From contig MWDF01000015.1 in NCBI GenBank assembly GCA_002070415.1, positions 1 to 42,694 of the forward strand: 42,694 bases of DNA, read 5' to 3'. Below, one piece after another: positions 15,079 to 23,902 of the stretch (positions are counted from its first letter, which is position 1; each line of letters opens with the position of its first letter). Position numbers and translations under genes: made by a program. Below the pieces are notes generated by a model. That model did no database searches. It worked only from the letters and a program-made list of their open reading frames with translations, and had not been told where the DNA came from. The stretch comes from Firmicutes bacterium ADurb.Bin153. GTDB taxonomy: Bacteria > Bacillota > DTU025 > MWDF01.

Positions 15079-17013
15079 TCAGTGCTGCTCTGCGGCCTTC
15101 CTTCCGAAATCGGCCTGAGGTTCCCGGACATCCTGCGTCTGCTGCTTTTCGTTCTCTGCGTCCGGTGTAGGCGTGCTCACCTGCGGGGCTTCCTTGGGCG
15201 GTAGCTCCTTGCCTTCCAGGACGAGGTCCAGCTCGGTGCCCTCCAGGTTCTCCCTCTCCTTGAGGACCATGGCCACCCTCTTCAGGCGGTCGATGTTGTC
15301 GCCGAGTAGCTTCCTCGCCTTTTCGTAGCACTCGTCTATGATGCACTTTACTTCCTTGTCTATCTGGGCTGCTATCTCCTCGGAGTAGTTGCGCTCCCTG
15401 GATATGTCGCGGCCCAGGAACACGTTCTGGGATTCGGGCCTGCCGTAGGTTATCGGCCCGAGATTGCTCATGCCGTATTCGACGACCATCTTCCTGGCGA
15501 GGCCGGTGGCCCTCTCCAAGTCCTTGGACGCCCCTGTCGACACGTCCTCCAGGCGCAGCTCCTCGGCCACGCGGCCTCCCAGGGACATCGTGATGTTGTT
15601 CAGTATGTCCACCTTGGAGGAGTACCTGAACTTCCTCTCGTCTTCGGGTATCACGAGCGTGAAGCCTCCGGCGCTGCCCCTTCCGACTATGGAGACCTTC
15701 ACCACGGGATCCGAGCCGGGAAGCAGCTTCGCCAGGAGAGCGTGCCCCGTCTCGTGGTAGGCAACGAGGTCCTTCTCCTTGTCGGTGAGGAGCCTGCCCT
15801 TCTTGGCGGGCCCCATGACTATGCGTTCGATGGCCTCGTCCGCTATGTCCATGTTGATCTTCTTCATCCTGTACCTTACGGCCAGAAGGGCGGCCTCGTT
15901 GAGGAGGTTCTCCAGGTCCGCGCCTGTGAAGCCGGGCGTGCGCCTGGCCAGCTCCTTCATGTCCATGTCGCTTGCGAACTGCTTGTTCCTGGCGTGTATC
16001 CTGAGTATGGCCTCGCGTCCCTTCGCGTCGGGAACGTCCAGCGTTATCTGCCTGTCGAACCTGCCGGGCCTCAAAAGCGCCGGGTCGAGCACGTCGGGCC
16101 TGTTCGTGGCCGCTACCACGATGACGCCCGAGTTCGTCTCGAAGCCGTCCATCTCCACCAGCAGCTGGTTGAGGGTCTGCTCCCTCTCGTCGTGGCCCCC
16201 GCCGAGGCCGGCTCCCCTCTGGCGGCCGACGGCGTCTATCTCGTCGATGAATATGATGCAAGGGGCGGATTTCTTCGCCTGTGCGAACATGTCCCTCACC
16301 CTGCTCGCGCCAACTCCGACGAACATCTCGACGAAGTCGGAGCCCGAGATGTAGAAGAACGGGACACCCGCCTCACCAGCGAGCGCCCTCGTTATGTGGG
16401 TCTTGCCCGTGCCGGGGGGGCCCATCAGCAGGATCCCCTTGGGGACCCTGGCGCCCATGTCGGTGAACCTCCTGGGATATTTCAGGTAGTCGACGATCTC
16501 GGCGAGCTCCTCCTGGACCTCGTCTATGCCGGCTACGTCCGCGAAGGTCACCTTGCCCCTAGCGTCGGTCTGCAGCCTCGCCCTGCTCCTGCCGAACTGC
16601 ATGGCCCTGTTGTTGGAGCCTTGCATCTGGTTCAGCATGAACATGAAGAAAAGGCCCAGCGCCACTATGAAGAAGAGGTTGGGCAGCAGCACCAGCAGCC
16701 AGTCGTTGGTCTTGGGCTTCTCGGAGACGGTCGTGTTCGCGAACTTCTCGGGGTTCTTCTTCACGTCGTCTATGAGCCCGGCCGCGCTGGAATAATAGAG
16801 CTGGAACTTGGTACCGTCGTTGAGCTCGCCCTTAATCACCCCTTCGGGCAATATGTCGAGCGTCTTGACGTTTCCGGCTTCCCATTGCGTAAGGAAGCCG
16901 TTCGCCGTCATCTCCTGTACCTTGTTCTGGCTGCTCAGCAAATTCTGACCTATTGTTACGGCGACGAGGAATATCAGTATCCACAATGCCGCCTTCTGAA
17001 AGCCACGGTTCAA
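15079..17013 (-). CDS. ftsH: ATP-dependent zinc metalloprotease FtsH
   Basis: Membrane-anchored AAA+ protease for membrane and regulatory protein turnover, 644 aa. Two membrane segments (about 8-26 and 105-127) flank a periplasmic loop. Walker A G-P-P-G-T-G-K-T is at 198-205, Walker B I-I-F-I-D-E-I-D near 253-260 and the second region of homology A-A-T-N-R-P-D near 301. The zinc motif H-E-T-G-H is at 420-424. The C-terminal tail is acidic and Gln/Pro-rich, typical of non-conserved FtsH tails. The start is TTG 17013, eight bases after GGAGG; no other start keeps the first membrane segment. It follows tilS, an arrangement seen in many bacteria, with its own extended -10 promoter. Confidence 0.95.
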   Translation of the reverse strand: MNRGFQKAALWILIFLVAVTIGQNLLSSQNKVQEMTANGFLTQWEAGNVKTLDILPEGVIKGELNDGTKFQLYYSSAAGLIDDVKKNPEKFANTTVSEKPKTNDWLLVLLPNLFFIVALGLFFMFMLNQMQGSNNRAMQFGRSRARLQTDARGKVTFADVAGIDEVQEELAEIVDYLKYPRRFTDMGARVPKGILLMGPPGTGKTHITRALAGEAGVPFFYISGSDFVEMFVGVGASRVRDMFAQAKKSAPCIIFIDEIDAVGRQRGAGLGGGHDEREQTLNQLLVEMDGFETNSGVIVVAATNRPDVLDPALLRPGRFDRQITLDVPDAKGREAILRIHARNKQFASDMDMKELARRTPGFTGADLENLLNEAALLAVRYRMKKINMDIADEAIERIVMGPAKKGRLLTDKEKDLVAYHETGHALLAKLLPGSDPVVKVSIVGRGSAGGFTLVIPEDERKFRYSSKVDILNNITMSLGGRVAEELRLEDVSTGASKDLERATGLARKMVVEYGMSNLGPITYGRPESQNVFLGRDISRERNYSEEIAAQIDKEVKCIIDECYEKARKLLGDNIDRLKRVAMVLKERENLEGTELDLVLEGKELPPKEAPQVSTPTPDAENEKQQTQDVREPQADFGRKAAEQH

Positions 17014-17056
17014 ATTCCAATCCTCCTATCGGTTACGGACGCGCAAATACGAAAAT

Positions 17057-17065
17057 ATTATATCA
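17057..17065 (-). promoter_or_regulatory. Extended -10 promoter element for ftsH
   Basis: Minus-strand TGATATAAT (TG-n-TATAAT) about 45 bases before the TTG start. No clear -35, as is common with extended -10 promoters. Confidence 0.45.
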
Positions 17066-17090
17066 TTTTATACCCTGACGTAGTGCCCGG

Positions 17091-18626
17091 CTACTTCCTT
17101 TCCATGGCCACGACAAGAGCCGAGCTAGTCTCCGTCCCGACCTTCGCCGCCACCGCCTGCCTTATGCCCGGCACCCACCCTATGGCCCCGTCCGAAAGGG
17201 TCAGCACCGGCCACAGCTTCCTCTTCGCCTTCGGCACCTTGGCGTCGGTGAACAGGTCCTGCAGTTTCCGCTTCCCCCTCATACCAAACGGCACGATCGT
17301 ATCCCCCGGTTCCCATGCCCTTACGGCCAGCTCGCCGGCCGCCTCGAGGTCGAAGACGGCGAACTGCGTCCCCGCGCCGGCGCCTTCGGCGTACCCTCTG
17401 CCGAAAGCTATCGAGGCTATATGGGCAAGCTCCGCATGGGTGAGCCGCCTCTTGCCCGCCAGCTCTGCCGGGATCTCGCATGACGCCGCCCTTATCTTCA
17501 TAAGCGGGGTGTCCGCCATACCTGGGACCGTAAGGGGTACCTGCCTCAACGAGGCCTGCTCCCCTTGAGCGTCCGTCATCGACAGCGTAAGCTCCCTGCC
17601 GCTTCTCATCGCCTTCACGCTTCCGGGAAGGTCCAGCCTCTTGGACCTGCCGCCGGGGGATGCTATTCCGGCGAGGTCGGCCATGTTGGAAGCGTACAGG
17701 TCCGATGCCGTGCCCTTCACGTACGAGTACGCCATCCTGAGCGTCCTTGCCATGACAGCGGGCTTCAGGTCCCTCATCGAATCCAGGTCGAGCGTGATCG
17801 ACCTGCCCCTCTCCCCCGCCTTCATGGCGTCGGCGAAGGCCTCCCTCCCAAGCTCGTCGAGCGCGGCCGATTCCTCCCTGGCCAGCTCGGCGGTCCTGCA
17901 GAGCACGTCGACTATCCCCGGGGAGTAGCCGCTCTCAAGAAGGGGAAGCAGCTCGTGCCTTATCTTGTTCCTCAGGTATCCGGTGTCGAGGTTGCTGGTG
18001 TCCTCCCTGTACTCGAGGCCGTTCTCGGCTGCGTACCTGGCGACGTCCTGCTTCCTTACGGATATCATCGGCCTGACTATCGATATGTTGCCCGAGCGGC
18101 GGATCCTGGGCATGGCCCCCATGCCCCTCGTGCCCGCCCCGCGGATTATCCTCATCAGCACCGTCTCGGCCTGGTCGTCGGCGTGATGCGCCAAAGCCGC
18201 ATACCTTGCGCCGAACTCGTCCGCGATCTCGCTGTAAAGGGAATACCTCGCCCTGCGCCCGGCGTCCTCCAAGTTCAGCCCGGTGCGCGAAGCGAGGTCG
18301 GCTACGTCTATGGACATCGACCTGAACGGTATGCCGCGCTTTTCGCAGAAAGCCCTGCAGAAAGCCGCGTCCGCCTCTGAGTCGGCGCCTCTTAGCATGT
18401 GGTTGAGATGGGCCGCCACGGGCTGCAGGCCCAGGTCGACGCCCATCTCATACAGCGAATGAAGGAGGACCGTCGAGTCCACCCCGCCCGAGAAACCGAT
18501 TATGACGGGTTCGACCGACCCTTCCTCCCTGTCCTTTAGAAGGGATGTGAAGAACTCCCTTACGGCCCTGCTCACCGCCGAGGAGCCGCCAGGGGGCCTC
18601 TGGTTGGACGAAAGCCCTTTCCCCAC
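17091..18626 (-). CDS. tilS: tRNA(Ile)-lysidine synthase
   Basis: N-type ATP pyrophosphatase that converts C34 of the CAU-anticodon tRNA-Ile to lysidine, so that AUA is read as Ile. The PP-loop S-G-G-V-D-S is near residues 46-51, followed by H-L-N-H-M-L-R-G and the H-H-A-D-D-Q-A-E-T motif. The C-terminal substrate-binding domain ends with the W-x-P-x-L/R-Q-A-V-A-A-K pattern. Predicted 511 aa from GTG 18626, four bases after the stop of the upstream gene and preceded by GGCGAGG; a TTG at 18659 inside that gene is the alternative. AUA is a frequent codon in this window, which makes the enzyme especially important here. Confidence 0.88.
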   Translation of the reverse strand: MGKGLSSNQRPPGGSSAVSRAVREFFTSLLKDREEGSVEPVIIGFSGGVDSTVLLHSLYEMGVDLGLQPVAAHLNHMLRGADSEADAAFCRAFCEKRGIPFRSMSIDVADLASRTGLNLEDAGRRARYSLYSEIADEFGARYAALAHHADDQAETVLMRIIRGAGTRGMGAMPRIRRSGNISIVRPMISVRKQDVARYAAENGLEYREDTSNLDTGYLRNKIRHELLPLLESGYSPGIVDVLCRTAELAREESAALDELGREAFADAMKAGERGRSITLDLDSMRDLKPAVMARTLRMAYSYVKGTASDLYASNMADLAGIASPGGRSKRLDLPGSVKAMRSGRELTLSMTDAQGEQASLRQVPLTVPGMADTPLMKIRAASCEIPAELAGKRRLTHAELAHIASIAFGRGYAEGAGAGTQFAVFDLEAAGELAVRAWEPGDTIVPFGMRGKRKLQDLFTDAKVPKAKRKLWPVLTLSDGAIGWVPGIRQAVAAKVGTETSSALVVAMERK

Positions 18627-18630
18627 GGGC

Positions 18631-19113
18631 CTACCTCGCCTTCTGGAAGAATGTGGCAAGTCCCAGCACTATCAGGATGACCGGCCAGTAGGTGACCAGG
18701 TCTATCCTTATGCTCAGCTTGCCGTAGGTGCTGGCCAAAAGCACGAAGCCCACCGCGGCGTAGATCAATCCGATCACTAGCCCCCTGGCGGTGCCCGACA
18801 TGAAGGAGTTCGAGATGAAGGCCATGCCCAGTATGATTATGAAGACGGGCCACAGCTTCCCGAGCCCTCCCGCAAGGTATCCGCTTTCGGTCAGGAGGAA
18901 CAGCAATCCCACGAAGAACAGTATGACGGCGCCGAACAGAGGGTCCTTCTCATTGTTCCTCAACGCGTCGGCTCCTATCGCCGCGCCCAGCGCCATCAGC
19001 AGGACGGGCCAAAGCTCCAGCTTCCTCGGCAGAACGCCCATGCCCAGGTTGTTGAGGAGCAGGACCAGCCCTATTGCTATGAGAGCGATAGCCAGGAACA
19101 TCCTACCTTTCAT
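18631..19113 (-). CDS. LiaI/LiaF-like (DUF5668-type) multi-span membrane protein
   Basis: A 160-residue hydrophobic protein of unknown function with six or so membrane segments. It repeats a short unit in which a hydrophobic helix with L-x-L-L-N-N-L-G is followed by a second helix beginning L-W-P-V-L-L or L-W-P-V-F-I; the C-terminal unit has Y-W-P-V-I-L. This resembles the LiaI/LiaF transmembrane module linked to cell-envelope stress in other bacteria. The ATG is preceded by GGGGGT. It lies 17 bases after a smaller protein with one copy of the same unit, and just before tilS, so the genes are likely co-transcribed. Its role here is not known. Confidence 0.7.
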   Translation of the reverse strand: MKGRMFLAIALIAIGLVLLLNNLGMGVLPRKLELWPVLLMALGAAIGADALRNNEKDPLFGAVILFFVGLLFLLTESGYLAGGLGKLWPVFIIILGMAFISNSFMSGTARGLVIGLIYAAVGFVLLASTYGKLSIRIDLVTYWPVILIVLGLATFFQKAR

Positions 19114-19130
19114 TCATATACCCCCAAAGG

Positions 19131-19400
19131 TCAGATTTCGTCTTCCTCGTCGTCTTCGTCTTCCTTCTCCTGGGCGCTCTCCTCGGGCTCGACTTTCTTC
19201 CCGGTAGTGGAGAAGCTGACCTCCACGGTGGACTTCCTCTTGTCCTGGTCCTTCTTCATGAACATCGAGACGCCTATGATGACCAGGACCAACGGCCAGA
19301 GCCTCCAGATATAGCTGAACCTGAAAAAGCCCAGGTTGTCCCCCAGCAGGAGCAGGCCGAGCAGAATGAGGACCAGAGCGAACCAATCCTTGCCTTTCAA
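19131..19400 (-). CDS. Small LiaI-like membrane protein with acidic tail
   Basis: An 89-residue protein of unknown function. Two hydrophobic helices (about residues 6-22 and 34-48), with G-D-N-L-G-F between and L-W-P-L-V-L-V-I-I-G starting the second, match the module repeated in the protein encoded next. The last 35 residues are soluble and end in a run of Glu and Asp. The start is TTG 19400, preceded by GGAGGTG with about seven bases of spacing. It lies 46 bases after lpd with no terminator between, so readthrough from the lpd promoter is likely. Confidence 0.7.
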   Translation of the reverse strand: MKGKDWFALVLILLGLLLLGDNLGFFRFSYIWRLWPLVLVIIGVSMFMKKDQDKRKSTVEVSFSTTGKKVEPEESAQEKEDEDDEEDEI

Positions 19401-19446
19401 GACTTCACACCTCCGTTACGGCCTTTACCGGGCCGCATGCATTTGG

Positions 19447-20820
19447 CTATATGTTTATCGCAAGCCCGAAGGCTTCTTCCGCGGCTTCCATCACGCCCTC
19501 TGCGAGTGTGGGATGGGCGTGTACGGTATGGGCTATGTCCTTCAGCCCGAGCTGGTTCGCCACGGCTAGCGCCACCTCGGCTATCAGGTCCGACGCGTGC
19601 GCGCCCACTATGGTTCCGCCGATGACCCTTCCTTCCTTGTCGGCTACCAGCTTGACGAAGCCGTCGTTCTCCCCCATGGCCGAGGCCTTGCCCAAAGCCG
19701 AGTACGGGAACCTGCCCACCTTGTAGTCGATCCCCGCTTCCTTGGCGCCGGATTCCCCGACTCCCACCTGCGAGACCTCGGGATAGGTGAATATGCAGTT
19801 GGGGACCGCGAAGTATTCCATCGAGGCATCCTTGCCCGCCATGTTCGCAGCGCACACCATCCCCTGCGCCGAGGCCACGTGGGCGAGCTGCATCCTGTTG
19901 TTGACGTCGCCGACGGCCCATATGCCGGGCACGTTCGTCCTCATCTTGTTGTCGACGACCACCTCGCCGGCCTTGCCGATCCCCACGCCGGCCTCCTCGG
20001 CCCCGACGCCCTGGCAAGAGGGCCTCCTGCCGATCGAAAGCAGCATCCTGTCGGCCTCCAGGCGCCGCCCGTCCTCGAGAGTCACGGCGACCCTGGCGCC
20101 GTCCTTCTCCACCGATTTCACCCCGACGCCCACTAACACTTCCATGCCCCTCTTCTTGAAGGAGGACGCGACCAGCGCGGAGGCCTCCTCGTCGACCATG
20201 GGAAGGATCCTAGGCATCATGTCCACGAGCGTCACCTTGCTGCCGAACGCCGCGTAGATGCTCGCGAACTCGCACCCGATGACGCCGGCGCCTATCACCA
20301 GCAGCTCGCCGGGCACTTCCTTGAGGGCGAGCATCTCGTCGGAGGTGAGTACCAGGTCGCCGTCGTAGCCGAACATCCTGGGCGTCACGGGGACCGCGCC
20401 TGTGGCGATCACTATGTTCTTTGTTTCATACAATTTCGAGGAGCCGTCAGATGCCGTTACGGACACCTTACCTGGGGCTTCGATGCGCGCCTTGCCCTCT
20501 AGCACGGCCACCGAGTTCTTCTTCATGAGATAGCCGACCCCGGCCCTGTGTCTGGCCGATATCCTGTCCTTCTTGGACACCGCCTTGGCTATGTCAAGCG
20601 CCACTTCCTTGGCCGTAACGCCGAAATCGGCGCCCTTCTTCGTCTGTAGCAGCACTTCCGCCGTGTGCGAGAGCGCCTTCGTCGGGATGCATCCTCTGTT
20701 CAAGCAGACCCCGCCCAGATGCCTCTCCTCAGCCACCGCAACGCTCAGCCCCAGCTGCGCGGACCTTACGGCACAGGTGTAGCCCCCGGGCCCTCCGCCT
20801 ATGATGATTACGTCGAACAT
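19447..20820 (-). CDS. lpdA: Dihydrolipoyl dehydrogenase (glycine cleavage L-protein)
   Basis: Flavoprotein disulphide reductase that reoxidises dihydrolipoyl-GcvH with NAD+. The FAD motif G-G-G-P-G-G is at residues 8-13, the redox disulphide is G-G-V-C-L-N-R-G-C-I-P (C39 and C44), and the NAD-binding G-A-G-V-I-G-C-E lies mid-protein. The catalytic H-P-T-L-A-E is near the C-terminus. The length of 457 aa is typical. The true start is ATG 20820 after GGAGGT; the frame is open much further upstream only by chance. It is divergent from gcvT across a 174-base control region, completing the glycine cleavage set; no pyruvate or oxoglutarate dehydrogenase genes are near. Confidence 0.93.
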   Translation of the reverse strand: MFDVIIIGGGPGGYTCAVRSAQLGLSVAVAEERHLGGVCLNRGCIPTKALSHTAEVLLQTKKGADFGVTAKEVALDIAKAVSKKDRISARHRAGVGYLMKKNSVAVLEGKARIEAPGKVSVTASDGSSKLYETKNIVIATGAVPVTPRMFGYDGDLVLTSDEMLALKEVPGELLVIGAGVIGCEFASIYAAFGSKVTLVDMMPRILPMVDEEASALVASSFKKRGMEVLVGVGVKSVEKDGARVAVTLEDGRRLEADRMLLSIGRRPSCQGVGAEEAGVGIGKAGEVVVDNKMRTNVPGIWAVGDVNNRMQLAHVASAQGMVCAANMAGKDASMEYFAVPNCIFTYPEVSQVGVGESGAKEAGIDYKVGRFPYSALGKASAMGENDGFVKLVADKEGRVIGGTIVGAHASDLIAEVALAVANQLGLKDIAHTVHAHPTLAEGVMEAAEEAFGLAINI

Positions 20821-20899
20821 TAAACGGACCTCCATGTAGTTAATAACGAGGATAACGGGGCTACTGTTCGGTGATTCGTCGCCGGTGCCCCGATATCCT

Positions 20900-20916
20900 A
20901 TAATCCTAAGGATTAT
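20900..20916. promoter_or_regulatory. 17-bp perfect palindrome between lpd and gcvT: candidate operator
   Basis: ATAATCCT-A-AGGATTAT is an exact inverted repeat (8+1+8) placed midway in the divergent spacer, overlapping several TATAAT-like boxes on both strands. Its position suits a regulator that controls both directions of the glycine cleavage genes. Confidence 0.5.
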
Positions 20917-20918
20917 TA

Positions 20919-20924
20919 TATAAT
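20919..20924 (+). promoter_or_regulatory. Candidate -10 box for the gcv operon
   Basis: TATAAT at 20919-20924, immediately right of the palindrome; a second TATAAT at 20899-20904 overlaps it. Neither has a good -35, as would be expected of an activator-dependent promoter. The 70-base leader is too short for a glycine riboswitch. Confidence 0.4.
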
Positions 20925-20994
20925 AGAAGGCGTCGATACCCGCATTTTTTAGCATGCACAGAGCGTTCACATCATTATCTACGGAGGTGTCCTG

Positions 20995-22113
20995 ATGTCT
21001 GGATTGAAAAGGACCCCGCTATATGAGATGCACATCAAGTACGGCGGCATGATGGTCGATTTCGGCGGCTGGGAGCTGCCGGTGAGGTACAAGGGGAAGG
21101 GCGACCTTGAGGAGCACAAGGCCGTAAGGGAGCGCGTCGGGCTGTTCGACGTGTCCCACATGGGAGAGATCAGGGTGAAGGGCCAGGAGGCCCTGAAGTT
21201 CATAGACCACCTGGTGACCAACGATATCTCGAAGGCGGCCGAAAACCAGGTCACGTACGCCTTCATGTGCTACCCGGAAGGCGGCGTGGTGGACGACCTG
21301 CTAGTGTACAAGCTCTCCGACGAGGAGTACTTCCTCGTGGTGAACGCGTCCAACGCCGACAAGGACTACGAATGGATCTCGCAGCAGGCGAAGGGCTTCA
21401 ACGTCGTGGTGGCCAACGAGTCCCCCGACTGGGCCGAGATAGCGGTACAGGGCCCCAGGGCCCAGGAGCTGCTGCAGCGCCTGACCGACTACAACCTGGA
21501 CGACTTGCACTTCTTCTACTGCAAGGACAAGGTGAGGGTCGACGGCGCAGAGTGCCTCATCTCGCGCACCGGATACACCGGAGAGGACGGCTTCGAGGTC
21601 TACATGAGGCCTGAAGACGCGGTCAACCTCTGGGAGAGCATGATGAAGGCCGGAGAGGACTTCGGCGTCTCCCCTTGCGGCCTGGGCTCCAGGGACTCGC
21701 TGAGGTTCGAGGCGTGCCTTCCGCTCTACGGCCACGAGCTCTCGCGCGACATCACGCCGCTAGAAGCCTCCCTCGGCTTCTTCGTCAAGCTGGACAAGGC
21801 CGAGTTCATAGGCAGGCAGGCGCTGGCCGCGCAGAAGGCGAAGGGCCTGGCCCGCAGGATGGTCGGAGTGGAGCTGATCGACCGCGGCATCCCCAGGAAC
21901 GGCTACAAGCTGCTGTCCCCGGAAGGCGCCGAGATAGGATGGGTCACCAGCGGCCTTCCGAGCCCCACGCTCGGGAAGTTCCTCGCCATGGCGCAAGTGG
22001 CGATAGACTACGCCAAGGCCGGGACCGAGATCGCAGTAAGCATAAGGGACAAGGCGTGCAAGGCCGTAGTCGTAAAGACCCCCTTCTACAAGAAGGCATA
22101 CAAGAAAGACTGA
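20995..22113 (+). CDS. gcvT: Glycine cleavage T-protein (aminomethyltransferase)
   Basis: Transfers the C2 of glycine from aminomethyl-lipoyl-GcvH to tetrahydrofolate, giving methylene-tetrahydrofolate and ammonia. The 372-residue length is standard. Family features include the opening T-P-L-Y-x-x-H, G-L-F-D-V-S-H-M-G-E, L-I-S-R-T-G-Y-T-G-E-D-G-F-E and the G-L-G-S-R-D-S-L-R-F-E-A motif. ATG 20995 follows GGAGGTG by five bases. It is the first gene of the operon gcvT-gcvH-gcvPA-gcvPB and the lipoylation genes. Confidence 0.96.
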   Translation: MSGLKRTPLYEMHIKYGGMMVDFGGWELPVRYKGKGDLEEHKAVRERVGLFDVSHMGEIRVKGQEALKFIDHLVTNDISKAAENQVTYAFMCYPEGGVVDDLLVYKLSDEEYFLVVNASNADKDYEWISQQAKGFNVVVANESPDWAEIAVQGPRAQELLQRLTDYNLDDLHFFYCKDKVRVDGAECLISRTGYTGEDGFEVYMRPEDAVNLWESMMKAGEDFGVSPCGLGSRDSLRFEACLPLYGHELSRDITPLEASLGFFVKLDKAEFIGRQALAAQKAKGLARRMVGVELIDRGIPRNGYKLLSPEGAEIGWVTSGLPSPTLGKFLAMAQVAIDYAKAGTEIAVSIRDKACKAVVVKTPFYKKAYKKD

Positions 22114-22157
22114 TCGAGTGCATCTACCAAGAAGATCATATACGGAGGTAAGTTGAG

Positions 22158-22529
22158 ATGTTCAAGTACGCAGAGAGCCACGAGTGGGCAAAAGCAGAGG
22201 GAAAAGTAGTCACGATAGGCATCAGCGATTACGCCGCGGAGCACCTCGGCGATGTCATATTCGCCGAGCTGCCGATGGTCGGCAAGACGGTGAAGAAGGG
22301 CGAGAAGCTGGTCGACCTGGAGTCCGTCAAGGCGGTCGCCGAAGTGTTCTCACCCGTAAGCGGCAAGGTCGTCGCGGTCAACTCCGAGCTGGAGGCGAAC
22401 GCGGGTCTCATCAACGAGGCACCCCAGGCGGGCGGCTGGATAGTGAAGGTGGAAGCGGACGACCTCAGCGAGCTGGACGCGCTCATGGACGACGCGGCCT
22501 ACCAGAAGTTCCTTGCGACCCAGCACTAA
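22158..22529 (+). CDS. gcvH: Glycine cleavage H-protein (lipoyl carrier)
   Basis: A 123-residue lipoyl-domain carrier shuttling the aminomethyl group between P- and T-proteins and electrons to the L-protein. The lipoylated lysine is K58 in E-S-V-K-A. The N-terminal S-H-E-W and the G-D-V-I-F-A-E-L-P stretch are typical. GGAGG lies about ten bases before the ATG. This is the only lipoyl-domain protein in the window, hence the presumed client of the lipoyl-assembly genes four genes downstream. Confidence 0.96.
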   Translation: MFKYAESHEWAKAEGKVVTIGISDYAAEHLGDVIFAELPMVGKTVKKGEKLVDLESVKAVAEVFSPVSGKVVAVNSELEANAGLINEAPQAGGWIVKVEADDLSELDALMDDAAYQKFLATQH

Positions 22530-22552
22530 GTCTAGATTGGAGGTAACCTCAG

Positions 22553-23902
22553 ATGGGAGCTCCTCGCCATTACCTGCCCGCCACAGAGCGGGAAGTCAGC
22601 GAGATGCTTGAAAAGATAGGGGCCCGGTCGATCGACGGGCTCTTCTCCGACATACCGGAGGAACTGAAGCTTAAGAAAAGGCTGGCGCTGCCCGAAGCGC
22701 TCTCCGAGCCCGAACTCGTAGCGGAGCTCGAGAGCATATCGGCGGCCAACAGGGCCGATGCCGTATGTTTCGCTGGCGGCGGGATATATGACCATTACGT
22801 GCCCGCGGCGGTGGACCACATGCTCCTGAGGAGCGAGTTCTACACCGCCTACACGCCTTACCAGCCCGAGATAAGCCAGGGCACACTGACCGCCATTTTC
22901 CAGTACCAGACCATGATATGCGAGCTGACCGGCATGGACCAGGCCAACGCGTCGATGTACGACGCCGCGACCGCGTCGGCCGAGGCCGCGATAATGTGCG
23001 CGTCGCAGACCGGCAGGAAGAGGGTCGTGATGACGAAGGCGACCAATCCCAGGTACCGCGACGTGGTCAGGACCTACGGCGCTCCGAGGGGATTCGAGAT
23101 AGTGGAGGTCCCCTACGATCCCAAGACGGGCCAGACGGACGAGGCGAAGCTCGCCGAGGCCGCAAAGGGCGCCGCCTGCGTCATCGCGCAGAATCCCAAC
23201 TACTTCGGCGTGATAGAGGACATGCCAGCCCTGTCGCAGGCAGCGCACCTAGACGGCGGCTTCTTCGTCGCGGTCGTCAACCCCGTATCCCTTGCCGTTC
23301 TGGAAGCGCCCAGGAACTACGGCGCCGACATAGCGGTAGGCGAGGGCCAGTCGATGGGCAACGGCATGAACTACGGCGGCCCGCTCCTCGGCTTCATGGC
23401 GGCGACCTCCCAGCTCATTAGGAGGATGCCGGGAAGGCTCGTCGGCCAGACAGTCGACAACAGGGGCCAAAGGGCGTTCGTCCTCACCCTGCAGACCAGG
23501 GAGCAGCACATCAGGCGCGAGAACGCGACCAGCAACATCTGCTCGAACGAGGGGCTCTGCGCGCTGGCCGCGACTATCCACCTTTCGCTTCTGGGGCCCG
23601 CGGGCTTGAGGAAGGTGGCCGAGGCTTCCATGTGGAAGGCCCACTACCTGGCGAAGGCCATATCCGAGCGCACCGAGTACAAGCTCAGGTTCTCGGGGCC
23701 GTTCTTCAACGAGTTCGCCATCCAGGGCAAAGGGTGCGTGAAGGAGCTCAGGGAGAGGCTGCTCGAGGAGGGCATTCTCGGCGGCATACCGCTTTCTGCG
23801 GCATACCCCGAGCTCAAGCACAACTCGCTCTGGGCCGTCACCGAGCTTCGCACCAAGAAACAGATGGACAAGCTGGTATCCCTGCTGGAGGTGAATTACT
23901 GA
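22553..23902 (+). CDS. gcvPA: Glycine dehydrogenase (decarboxylating) subunit 1
   Basis: N-terminal half of the two-part P-protein, 449 aa, which with subunit 2 decarboxylates glycine on pyridoxal phosphate and loads the aminomethyl group on GcvH. It opens with H-Y-L-P-A-T and contains the [13 protein letters not shown] motif and N-M-S/A-rich active-site segments typical of GcvPA. The PLP lysine is in the partner subunit. GGAGGT precedes the ATG, and the stop overlaps gcvPB by one base (TGATG). Split P-proteins are usual in Firmicutes, Thermotogae, archaea and Synergistota. Confidence 0.95.
   Translation: MGAPRHYLPATEREVSEMLEKIGARSIDGLFSDIPEELKLKKRLALPEALSEPELVAELESISAANRADAVCFAGGGIYDHYVPAAVDHMLLRSEFYTAYTPYQPEISQGTLTAIFQYQTMICELTGMDQANASMYDAATASAEAAIMCASQTGRKRVVMTKATNPRYRDVVRTYGAPRGFEIVEVPYDPKTGQTDEAKLAEAAKGAACVIAQNPNYFGVIEDMPALSQAAHLDGGFFVAVVNPVSLAVLEAPRNYGADIAVGEGQSMGNGMNYGGPLLGFMAATSQLIRRMPGRLVGQTVDNRGQRAFVLTLQTREQHIRRENATSNICSNEGLCALAATIHLSLLGPAGLRKVAEASMWKAHYLAKAISERTEYKLRFSGPFFNEFAIQGKGCVKELRERLLEEGILGGIPLSAAYPELKHNSLWAVTELRTKKQMDKLVSLLEVNY

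Noticed and set aside
15742..17568. 608-residue open frame on the plus strand across ftsH and tilS
   Set aside because: It lies antisense to two clear genes, its composition is dominated by reading GC-rich codons backwards, it has no ribosome site, and it matches no family I recognise.
20821..20970. 50-residue N-terminal extension of dihydrolipoyl dehydrogenase
   Set aside because: It would run through the intergenic palindrome; ATG 20820 has a good ribosome site and places the FAD motif at the usual distance.
20917..20994. Glycine riboswitch upstream of gcvT
   Set aside because: Only about 70 bases lie between the likely -10 and the start codon, and none of the conserved riboswitch core or paired stems is visible.
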